Shown piece by piece: positions 37,198-44,169 of a DNA stretch of 64,000 nucleotides. A program made the position numbers and the translations under genes. Source of the stretch: CAJCJE01 sp963818685 (GTDB lineage Bacteria; Actinomycetota; Actinomycetes; Mycobacteriales; Pseudonocardiaceae). Within the stretch, counting starts at the first letter, position 1, and each line of letters opens with the position of its first letter. The DNA lies in the NCBI GenBank assembly GCA_963818685.1, contig CAWFTJ010000009.1, positions 1-64,000 on the forward strand. Reading direction: 5' to 3'. Under the pieces are notes generated by a model that saw only the letters and a program-made list of their open reading frames with translations, did not search any database and was not told the origin of the DNA.

Positions 37198-37960
37198 CTA
37201 CGCCATAATGATCTTTCCGACATTTCTCTCAGCTGTCTCGACAACAACGGTCAATCCGTTCGTGCCGTTGTATACGTTTTGAGGCGTTCCATACTTGCCT
37301 ATTTGGGTCGTGACTTGGCCGGTTTCCTTTGCACTTTCGATCGCTTTGTCTACATCTTGCTGCGAGACGTTTCTCTGCCCTAATCGGTCGTTTCCATGGT
37401 CCGTTGCGCCACCACCTCCTCCGCCGCTCTCCGTGCTACTGGTACAGCTCAGAAACCCAGCCGCCATTCCGCCTAGATATCTTAATGCGCCGCCAACAGC
37501 AGCGCCTCCGCCTGCTCCCAACACCGCGCCGCCCGCCGCACCTGCGTCCGCCGCCCCCTGGACGCAGTTCAGTGCCGGGTTACCCAGCCCAGCAGATCAT
37601 AGGGCGTGTAATTCGTCGTCGCCGCCGAGTTACTTACTTGTGTCAAGCGGCCCTTCGCATTAGATACTCCGGACTGTCATGGGTATAGCTGATCGCCGAC
37701 GTTCCATCGCTGTAACACTTTTGTGTAATGACGTCTCTGACCCCGATTACCCTAACCCAGAGGTTCTTCCCATTGGGCCGTTGATCGTTCCCGTACATGT
37801 AGCTGTAAGGCGCTCCATGCGGCGTGTAGGCGAGGTTCGACACGTAAGTCGTGTTCTGCCCCGCCAGCGTCCCCGTCACCGCACGACCCGATTCGCGGGA
37901 CCGTAGCCCGTCGTGACCAAGCGCCCGGAAAGATAGGTCTCACTCGTGAGCGCTGATAGC
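37198..37960 (-). pseudogene. Rhs-repeat gene 3' part with C-terminal toxin-like domain, frameshifted
   Basis: Rhs segments are legible after one-base corrections: SGRLVTTGYGPANR, NTTYVSNLAYTPHGAPYSYM, then (interrupted by minisatellite copy 2) SDGTSAISYTHDSPEY, NAKGRLTQVSNSAATTNYTP, YDLLGW. After NPALNCVQGAADAGAAGGAV and a Gly/Ala membrane-like stretch comes a ~60-residue tail (QDVDKAIESAKETGQV, GKYGTPQNVYNGTNGLTVVV, NVGKIIMA) ending at 37198. Position after the Rhs core and in front of an immunity-like gene marks it as a polymorphic toxin domain; the small beta-rich tail could be a BECR-type RNase, which is inference. Whether the gene is really broken or only miscalled cannot be settled here. 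Confidence 0.68.
37723..37752. repeat. Minisatellite element, copy 2 (one unit)
   Basis: Plus strand GTGTAATGACGTCTCTG followed by one ACCCCGATTACCC unit. It lies inside Rhs-coding sequence in frame, translated on the minus strand as VRVIGVRDVITQK between Rhs segments. Confidence 0.75.
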
Positions 37961-37988
37961 GATTACCGGTACCGATTACGCCGATTTC

Positions 37989-38105
37989 GTGTAATGAGGT
38001 CTTTGACACCGATTACCTGACACCGATTACCGACACCGATTACCTGACACCGATTACCTTTTGACACCGATTACCTTGACACCGATTACCCTGACACCGA
38101 TTACC
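37989..38105. repeat. Minisatellite element, copy 3 (seven units)
   Basis: Plus strand GTGTAATGAGGTCTTTG followed by seven exact ACACCGATTACC units separated by 1-5 nt of TG-rich linker, so the unit is about 14 bp (minus strand GGTAATCGGTGTCA). Two looser relatives (GATTACCGG, CCGATTACG) lie at 37960-37985. Confidence 0.9.
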
Positions 38106-38287
38106 CGCGAAAGCGGCAGCACGGTTTGAAGCACAACGAACTTCATAGGCGCGGACTGCCATTTGCGATACGGGTCGATAACGGCTCGAAGTTCGCCAGC
38201 GGTCACTTCCGCGCCTCCTGCGAGCAGAAAGGCGTGGTTGAATTGCTTATTTGCGCGACGTGCCACCTCTGAAGCCGGTGCAAACAC
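38054..38287 (-). CDS. Short reading frame ending in the minisatellite
   Basis: GTG 38287, 15 nt after the stop of the next gene upstream, opens a 77-codon frame: MFAPASEVARRANKQFNHAF, LLAGGAEVTAGELRAVIDPY, MKFVVLQTVLPLSR, then it runs into the minisatellite as RVIGVRVIGVKVIGVKR and stops at 38054. The first ~55 residues look like real coding sequence; the tail is repeat-derived, so the native 3' end was probably replaced. I do not recognise the family. Confidence 0.4.
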   Translation of the reverse strand: MFAPASEVARRANKQFNHAFLLAGGAEVTAGELRAVIDPYRKWQSAPMKFVVLQTVLPLSRVIGVRVIGVKVIGVKR

Positions 38288-38302
38288 CGCTCGGGACTCA
38301 GG

Positions 38303-38611
38303 CTAATCACCGATGAACTTCAAATACAGGTGCGTCTCATCGCGAAGGCGGTGCGCCATCGCCTCTACCTTGGATACCAGCTCGCGCTCTTCTGACGTTT
38401 GCGCGCGCCCCGAAACATCAGCCCACTCGGGAAGAAACCATCTCATCTGCATCCGATTGAAAACGGTGTTCCCATACGAGTCGATACCTGCCAGAATTGG
38501 GCGATTATCGTCGTCGCTCCGAGGCAACAACTTGCCCAAGTAATTCTTGGGATCCCCAACAGAGTCCAACTTGGAGCCCCACTCGTCCTGTAATTCAATA
38601 TCGAGTCCCAT
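38303..38611 (-). CDS. Small conserved hypothetical, candidate immunity protein
   Basis: 102 aa, intact: MGLDIELQDEWGSKLDSVGD, RSDDDNRPILAGIDSYGNTV, FNRMQMRWFLPEW, ending HLYLKFIGD. It is acidic with mixed alpha/beta pattern and no signal peptide. Proteins with this layout (an N-terminal two-strand start, a DxYGxTVFNRxQ centre and a LYLKFIGD end) tend to occur next to Rhs or other polymorphic toxin genes, which suggests an immunity role; that is inference from context. No toxin domain was identified for it here. Confidence 0.6.
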   Translation of the reverse strand: MGLDIELQDEWGSKLDSVGDPKNYLGKLLPRSDDDNRPILAGIDSYGNTVFNRMQMRWFLPEWADVSGRAQTSEERELVSKVEAMAHRLRDETHLYLKFIGD

Positions 38612-39162
38612 GCCTACCTAAAGCTCTGCCCGACGTCGGTCATCGATCCTCACGGAATTCCATTTCCCGCCCCCCAGATCCGTCAGCCTGCCAATGGCTG
38701 CGTGCAATCCCGTAAGCGGCCACATGTAGGTTCCGCTCCAGATTGAAGCGTTCTGCCGCCTGCTTGAGCGAACGGCGCGAGGAGGGCAGGTAGGCCAGCC
38801 AACGTAAAGACCGAAAATTCTGATTGTGCCGACGAGTATCCTTCTACGCCAATAAGTATCTGTTAACATCTACCCGGTTGCAGGGAAATAACGCATGTTG
38901 TACCACTAAGAAAATTCTTAGCTAATATCACCCTCGGATTACAGCCGCCTAACAGGCGTTCCAGCGCAACGCGAGGGGTCTGAACTCCGGGAGAGGTCGT
39001 GATCGGCCGCCACTCCACCGCGGCGGAAATCGGGAAGCGAATCGCAGACTTGGAAGCTTCTTATCGGAGTTCTGGGGCACTCCAGTCTTCGCAGCTCAGA
39101 TGTACTCCCGTACCCGATCGGGTTGATTACCTCGGATCAACTGGGCAATTGTGCCCGTTCTC
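38612..39162. other. Intergenic stretch with gene debris
   Basis: No full gene. On the minus strand a coding-like tail (LKQAAERFNLERNLHVAAYG) runs to a stop near 38636 and could be the end of a lost toxin or Rhs piece. CTAAGAA-AA-TTCTTAG at 38906-38921 is a short AT-rich palindrome. Confidence 0.35.
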
Positions 39163-39330
39163 CTACCAAACGACCCGCAACCTTTTCTATTTGCGAAATC
39201 GCTCGTCGCACGAAATGGGAAAATCGTCGCTGAGGCCGGTTGAGATGATCAGGCGGTCGAAGGCGTCTCTGTGGTGCAGAGCTTCGGCGCTCCCCAGGAA
39301 TGACCCAGGTCTGCTTTCGAGAAGTGACCA
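39163..39330 (-). pseudogene. C-terminal fragment of a PIN-domain (VapC-like) toxin with in-frame stop
   Basis: The minus-strand frame reads SFLGSAEALHHRDAFDRLII, STGLSDDFPISCDERFRK, then TAG, then KRLRVVW and a second stop at 39163. HHRDxFDRLxIxxG and the SCDERFRKY-xRLRVVW ending are the last third of PIN-domain toxins, which are Mg2+-dependent RNases. The TAG sits where the family has Tyr. No N-terminal DTH/DTS motif or antitoxin gene was found upstream, so it is a remnant. Confidence 0.5.
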
Positions 39331-39426
39331 GGCCGTTTTCGTAGCTGGCCCTGGCCGAGCAGGCGGTGAGTCCGATCAGTGTTGTCACGATGGCACCGGT
39401 CGGGCGGGCGGTCCTCGGAGTCGGTG

Positions 39427-41130
39427 CTAGTTTTCCGTCGGAACCTTCTCCGCGTGATCGATGATGAGGATCTCTAGTGGCGCTTTTTGCGCCTCTAGCT
39501 TGAGTCCAAGCTGCTCTCGTAGCGTCGCACGAAGAGTGTCGGCAGCATCGGCATTGGCCATGGTCCTCTTCAACTCGTCCGGAGGCGTTCCCTTTTCAAG
39601 ATAGAAGAGGTTTGCGTGGAACGAGAAGCTGCCTGCCAAGCCGGTGTGATCTATGACGGGCCGCCCCATTGAGGGCAGCATAGTGAGCCAATCCGCCAGG
39701 TCTTCCATGGACAAGTTCTTGAAAGACAGGCCACCCTCGCCGTCCGGTCTAATGCTGGGGTCACCCCCATCGCCCGGTTCTTTGAACTTAGGTTCGCCCT
39801 TCGCAACGAGGAGGGCAAACACGGGAAGCTCCCGGGTTTCGCGATGGAATGCCAGATGGAACCTCTCGGCCAGCAATGGTCCGAGCATACGCTTAACCTG
39901 TGCGACGGGCGCCGGGTTTCCGGCTGTTGCGATTACATCGTAGACGTCGGAACCGGAACGGTCCAAGATCCATCCGGGTCCTGAGATTTGATAGGGTTTT
40001 ACGCCGTATGCCATGACGATCAACTCGCCCAGGCTAATGTCCCGACATGTAATTCTTCCCGGCTCGATGGTGCGGGTTCTCTCCCTTCTGCCATTAGTAT
40101 CCCGATGGCGCTTAACCGAGGCAGCCTCGAATACAGGAATAGCGGTTTCAGCGTGGGTTTGGCCCCGGCTTGGCAGAGCTCCCAGGATGCCAACGGCAAT
40201 GGGGCCGATGAGCGCCACAACTCCGGCCACGATCAGCAAAATCCTTCTACGCGTGTCCAGATTGCGCGCCGCCCGATTCGTCACGATCGCTTCGATTCGT
40301 CTCTTCAGGCCGGATCCGGTCACGCCAGACGCACAAGCCAGTGGCGACGAGACGTAGAACTTGCAAACGTTGAGGATCCCTTCTGCGTAGACCCGCGGTT
40401 CACTACCGAGCCGCAGAACTTCTTCGTCGCAGGCTCGCTCCCGTTCGTCGACCATCCGCTTCCCAATCCACCACACCAGAGGATGGAACCAGAAGATGGT
40501 CTCGACCAACATGTGTATCGCAGCGATCAGATTGTCCCAGTGACGGATATGACATAGTTCATGTGCAAGGACAGCTTGCAATTGGGCCGGCGTCAATCGC
40601 TCAAAAATGCCTTCGGGCAGCAACAGCACCGGCTGGAAAACACCGAACACGCCCGGCTCCAAGAAGGTGCGATAGCACACTGCACGAATCGGTATTTCCA
40701 TGTGCACGGGTGACCCGGCATGAACGACAGCCCTAATGCGCCGCCAACGAATCCACCACGAACAGCTGATGCCGAGAAACCCGCCTGCCCAAATGCTGAA
40801 CAGAACTCCCGGAAGCGGGGTGGCAGCGGGTGGCGCATTCAATAAAGGAGACGAGACTGCCGGCGCCGTAAATGGCTGACTGACTTCCTCCATTACGACC
40901 GACCAGTCGGACCGCGTTGTGTCCGGAACAGACTGCCATCTGATATGACCGCCCATCGCTACTAGCAGAGAGAGCGGGATGAGAAATTTGCATGAGGCCG
41001 CCAGCCACACCCCATAGCGCACTCGTGCGTGATTATTCTGCAGGGTTAGTGTTAGCAATCCGGCGAGTCCCGCGAACAGAGTCGATTGCCACAAGTGATT
41101 TGCAAGCGAGGAGAGACAACCTGGATTCAT
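39427..41130 (-). CDS. BlaR1-like M56 sensor peptidase with TIGR03435-type C-terminal domain
   Basis: 567 aa, intact. Four membrane helices and an M56 metallopeptidase domain with zinc motif HELCH (about residue 187-191) and distal Glu in DERERACDEEVL. After a fifth hydrophobic segment (ILLIVAGVVALIGPIAVGIL) comes a ~230-residue periplasmic domain of the Solibacter-type TIGR03435 family (FEAASVKRHRD, LGELIVMAYGVKPYQISGPG, LLAERFHLAFHRETRELPVF, RPVIDHTGLAGSF, LREQLGLKLEAQKAPLEILI). This replaces the penicillin-binding sensor of classical BlaR1. Expected role: on a periplasmic signal, cleave the BlaI repressor. Overlaps blaI by ATGA. Confidence 0.9.
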   Translation of the reverse strand: MNPGCLSSLANHLWQSTLFAGLAGLLTLTLQNNHARVRYGVWLAASCKFLIPLSLLVAMGGHIRWQSVPDTTRSDWSVVMEEVSQPFTAPAVSSPLLNAPPAATPLPGVLFSIWAGGFLGISCSWWIRWRRIRAVVHAGSPVHMEIPIRAVCYRTFLEPGVFGVFQPVLLLPEGIFERLTPAQLQAVLAHELCHIRHWDNLIAAIHMLVETIFWFHPLVWWIGKRMVDERERACDEEVLRLGSEPRVYAEGILNVCKFYVSSPLACASGVTGSGLKRRIEAIVTNRAARNLDTRRRILLIVAGVVALIGPIAVGILGALPSRGQTHAETAIPVFEAASVKRHRDTNGRRERTRTIEPGRITCRDISLGELIVMAYGVKPYQISGPGWILDRSGSDVYDVIATAGNPAPVAQVKRMLGPLLAERFHLAFHRETRELPVFALLVAKGEPKFKEPGDGGDPSIRPDGEGGLSFKNLSMEDLADWLTMLPSMGRPVIDHTGLAGSFSFHANLFYLEKGTPPDELKRTMANADAADTLRATLREQLGLKLEAQKAPLEILIIDHAEKVPTEN

Positions 41131-41513
41131 TCTGGTTGATCCTCTCCGGCGAGCTTCAGGAGAGTTCTCTCTGCCTCGCGCACATCATCAAGTGTGAGCG
41201 TGCCCGATTCAATCAGATGGGCCATGATGGGTCGGCTCCTGCCGCCGAACAAGCCCAGCAGGTCGTCGATCAGCCGGCGCTCCGCCGCGTCACGCGAGAC
41301 CGCCGCCTCGAAGATGTTCGCCGTAGCGATCTTCTTGACGCGGCGCAACGCTTTCTTGACTTCAAGCCGGTAGACCATCGTCTGCACCGTGGTGTAGGCG
41401 GGTCTCTTCTTTGCCGGAAACGACTCCTGAATCTCCCGAACTGAACATGGCCCCCGTTTCCAGAGGGCGTCCATGATCTGCAGCTCCAGCTTACTAAGTT
41501 TTGGAAGAGGCAT
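41127..41513 (-). CDS. BlaI/MecI-family repressor
   Basis: 128 aa. Winged helix: LSKLELQIMDALWKRGPCSV, REIQESF, PAYTTVQTMVYRLEVKKALR, then a dimerisation tail with LIDDLLGLFGG. YTTVQT is the family-typical recognition helix, and the loop after it includes the usual proteolysis region. It represses its own operon until inactivated by the co-transcribed M56 sensor (4-nt overlap). A candidate promoter lies at 41538-41566. Confidence 0.92.
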   Translation of the reverse strand: MPLPKLSKLELQIMDALWKRGPCSVREIQESFPAKKRPAYTTVQTMVYRLEVKKALRRVKKIATANIFEAAVSRDAAERRLIDDLLGLFGGRSRPIMAHLIESGTLTLDDVREAERTLLKLAGEDQPE

Positions 41514-41537
41514 AGCGATTAACTACTCACGCGGTCT

Positions 41538-41566
41538 AATCTACTACTATTGTGGTCCTTATGCAA
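41538..41566 (-). promoter_or_regulatory. Putative blaI promoter/operator
   Basis: Minus strand: TTGCAT (41566-41561), 17-bp spacer, TAGATT (41543-41538), 24 nt before ATG 41513. The spacer and -10 contain a TAGTAGTAGATTAG run, the kind of TAG/CTA-rich site BlaI-type repressors bind. Spacing fits sigma-70. Confidence 0.5.
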
Positions 41567-41722
41567 GGAAATTCTTCCGCCCAGCAACAATACCGGGCGA
41601 CGGCAGCGGACAACAGAAACGTAACGGCGAATGCCATCGCTACCGGGAGCGGGTGCGTAGCCGGAAAGATCCAGAGCCAGAAGCACAAGACGGATATCCT
41701 GCTTACTGTGAGGACTGAAGTC

Positions 41723-42781
41723 ATGCGTCCGCGGCATTCTTGTCTGGTCATCCTTCTCATCTGTTGCTGCGGATCTTCCGGAGCCGCGGCGAGCTTTGAG
41801 TGCAGCAAAGCGATCACCCCACAGGAAAAGGCGATCTGCCGCGACCCGAAGCTGTCTCAGTTGGATGAAAGCACGGCGACTGCGTACAAAGCAGTGCTGG
41901 CGGAGTTCTCGCCGACGGGGGCGGCCGAAGTGCAGCGGGATCAGCGGAAGTGGCTCCAGTGGCTGCGGCAGGTCTGTCCAGATCAAAAGAACCAGGGGCG
42001 CGGAATCGCCGTGTGCCTGACCAATGAATACACGACGCAGCTGCAGATGCTGAAGACGGGAGTAAAGCGAGTTGGTGGAATGAGGTTTTTCCCGCGCGTG
42101 AAAGTGCTGATTGCGCCAGACACAGCGAAGCCGCAACCAGGGTCGACGGACCCGGGCTTTGGTGTTGGGCGGTTCAGCTGGCCGGAGATCGACCAGCCAA
42201 CGCCACAGCAGGCGGCGTGGAATGCAGCGGTCCGTCGACAGGTGGTGAGCATGAGCTCAGAGGCGATTGATGGGCGGGCTACGGCGACGGAGTTCAAGGC
42301 GTCCAATGTGGCGGACTCAGAGATGGATGTCTCCTACAGATTGAAGGCTGCCAATGAGCGATTTATTTCCGTAGATCTGGAGAACAGCACGTATGGCTAT
42401 GGCGCCGCGCACCCGAATGAGTACACGATCTCGTTCGAATGGTGGATGGAGCTTCACCGTGCGCTGAAGGCGGACGATATTTTCCGGCCGGGCAGCGGCT
42501 GGGAGGCGTTCCTGGGACAGCTCTGCTACGAGAAGCTGAGGTCAGGCGAGCATGCGAAAGATCTATACAACGACAATACGGCGCGCCGAGCTGTCCTCGA
42601 TTCGGTGAAGCAGATAAACGGCTGGACACTTACTGCGCGGAGATTCGAGGTGGACTTTGCGGAGTATTCGGTAGCCCCGCGAGCGGCGGGATCGATCTCA
42701 GTAGCGCTAGGTTGGGAACAACTGAAGCCGTATCTCGCGAGCGGCTTCGATCCGGCGACGCTGCCGCAGCCGGTTCAGTAG
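41723..42781 (+). CDS. Secreted LprI-like (DUF1311) protein with DUF3298-type C-terminal domain
   Basis: 352 aa from ATG 41723; the frame is open upstream to 41552 but the signal peptide begins here (MRPRHSCLVILLICCCGSSG). LprI/DUF1311 domain at about 25-110: SFECSKAITPQEKAICRDPK, LSQLDESTATAYKAVLAEFS, QRKWLQWLRQVC, with conserved Cys pairs. The C-terminal ~180 residues match a DUF3298/RsiV-like fold (STYGYGAAHPNEYTISFEWW, LTARRFEVDFAEYSVAPRAA). LprI domains inhibit lysozyme and DUF3298 can bind it, so a lysozyme- or cell-wall-related role is a reasonable guess. Divergent from blaI. Confidence 0.75.
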   Translation: MRPRHSCLVILLICCCGSSGAAASFECSKAITPQEKAICRDPKLSQLDESTATAYKAVLAEFSPTGAAEVQRDQRKWLQWLRQVCPDQKNQGRGIAVCLTNEYTTQLQMLKTGVKRVGGMRFFPRVKVLIAPDTAKPQPGSTDPGFGVGRFSWPEIDQPTPQQAAWNAAVRRQVVSMSSEAIDGRATATEFKASNVADSEMDVSYRLKAANERFISVDLENSTYGYGAAHPNEYTISFEWWMELHRALKADDIFRPGSGWEAFLGQLCYEKLRSGEHAKDLYNDNTARRAVLDSVKQINGWTLTARRFEVDFAEYSVAPRAAGSISVALGWEQLKPYLASGFDPATLPQPVQ

Positions 42782-42981
42782 TTCTTGCGGCCTTGCACCT
42801 CGCCATTTTTAAGTAGCCAACCCATAACTTCATACGTCAAGAGAATTTGGCTCTGAATTCGGCGCGCTTATGTGGAATCGCGCCGCAAACGGTGCGCTAT
42901 ATTTCGACATTGCGATTCGCGGAAAACTCTCCAGGATATGATCAGGAACGAGCTAATCCACTTGAGAACGATAGTACTGGC

Positions 42982-44157
42982 ATGAACGGCGCTCCGAAGC
43001 TTAGCCGGGTCACCTCAGCAGGCATTCTGGCGTTGGCGCTGAGCTTTTTTCAAGCGGGTTGCGGACGCGGGAATGTCGCTGAGAGTAATCTTCCGAGCGA
43101 AGCGCAAAGTGTCAAAGCTAGTCTGTTTACGGTATCGCAGGAGCAGCTTCCGCATCTGCACATTGGGCCCGTACGGAGCACCACCTGGCAAATCACAGTT
43201 ACAACCACGGGCACGGTCGATTGGGACGAGGATCACACGACGCAGGCGATTACGCAAGTCAGCGGCCCGATTACGCGCATCGTGGCAGACTACGGATCGC
43301 ACGTGAAGGCGGGGGATGCGCTGCTGTATGTAGCGAGTCCGGATATCACCAACGCAATAGCCACTTACAAGAAGGCGCGGGACCAGCAGGAGCTGGCGCG
43401 CAAGGCTCTGGACCGGGAGAAGGATTTGCTAGCCCACGGAGCCGCCGCAACGAAAGATGTAGAGAGCGCAGATGCAACGTACAACGACGCAGCCACCGAT
43501 GTCCAAAACAGCCTGCAGGCGCTGAAGATCTTTGCGATTACTCCACAAGAGCTCGACAACGCGGAGCGGCAAGGAGTGGCGATCAGCCCCGAGCTTGCGG
43601 TGCGCGCGCCGATTGCCGGCACGGTCGTGCAGAAGCTGGTCGCGCCTGGCCAGTTGATTCAGGCGGGATCGACCGTCTGCTTCGTGCTAAGCGATACCTC
43701 GACAGTTTGGGTGCAAGGGCACATCTTCGACCGCGATCTGCCGTTGGTGCGCGTGGGAGATGCGGTAGAGGAAACGAACTCCTCGTTTAACCGGACATTT
43801 CACGGCACGGTTTCTTACATCGGCGCCATGGTGGATACGGACACACGCACAACTCCTGTGCGGATTATCACTCGCAATCCTGGCGATCTGCTGAAGAAAG
43901 ACATGTATCTGGAGGCCGTGATCCATACCAAGACGGAGAAAAGCGTTCTGAGCGTTCCAGTCTCCGCGGTGCTGCATGACACGGAAAACGAACCATTCGT
44001 GTATGTGGAAGTGGAGCCGCGCCAATTTGCCCGACGGTCGGTGGTTGTGGGCGCGGAGCAGAACGGTGATGTGGAGATACGGAGCGGGCTGAAGGTAGGC
44101 GAAGAAGTGGTTTCGGAAGGCAGCGTGTTTCTCCAGTTCGCCAGCAGCTATCAATAG
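42982..44157 (+). CDS. RND periplasmic adaptor (CzcB-like membrane fusion lipoprotein)
   Basis: 391 aa. ATG 42982 starts a lipoprotein signal (ILALALSFFQAGCGRG). Barrel-sandwich hybrid and hairpin: TGTVDWDEDHTTQAITQVSG, IVADYGSHVKAGDALLYVAS, a coiled coil with KARDQQELARKALDREKDLL, lipoyl half LAVRAPIAGTVVQKLVAPGQ, beta-barrel SDTSTVWVQGHIFDRDLPLV, and the C-terminal GLKVGEEVVSEG. It connects the inner membrane pump to the outer membrane channel. It lies 12 nt upstream of the RND gene. The 200 bp before it shows nothing else. Confidence 0.9.
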   Translation: MNGAPKLSRVTSAGILALALSFFQAGCGRGNVAESNLPSEAQSVKASLFTVSQEQLPHLHIGPVRSTTWQITVTTTGTVDWDEDHTTQAITQVSGPITRIVADYGSHVKAGDALLYVASPDITNAIATYKKARDQQELARKALDREKDLLAHGAAATKDVESADATYNDAATDVQNSLQALKIFAITPQELDNAERQGVAISPELAVRAPIAGTVVQKLVAPGQLIQAGSTVCFVLSDTSTVWVQGHIFDRDLPLVRVGDAVEETNSSFNRTFHGTVSYIGAMVDTDTRTTPVRIITRNPGDLLKKDMYLEAVIHTKTEKSVLSVPVSAVLHDTENEPFVYVEVEPRQFARRSVVVGAEQNGDVEIRSGLKVGEEVVSEGSVFLQFASSYQ

Positions 44158-44169
44158 GCGCCTCCGGAG

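Noticed and set aside
38999..39430. Plus-strand 143-codon open frame
   Set aside because: Composition is not protein-like and it runs antisense to the recognisable PIN-domain remnant.
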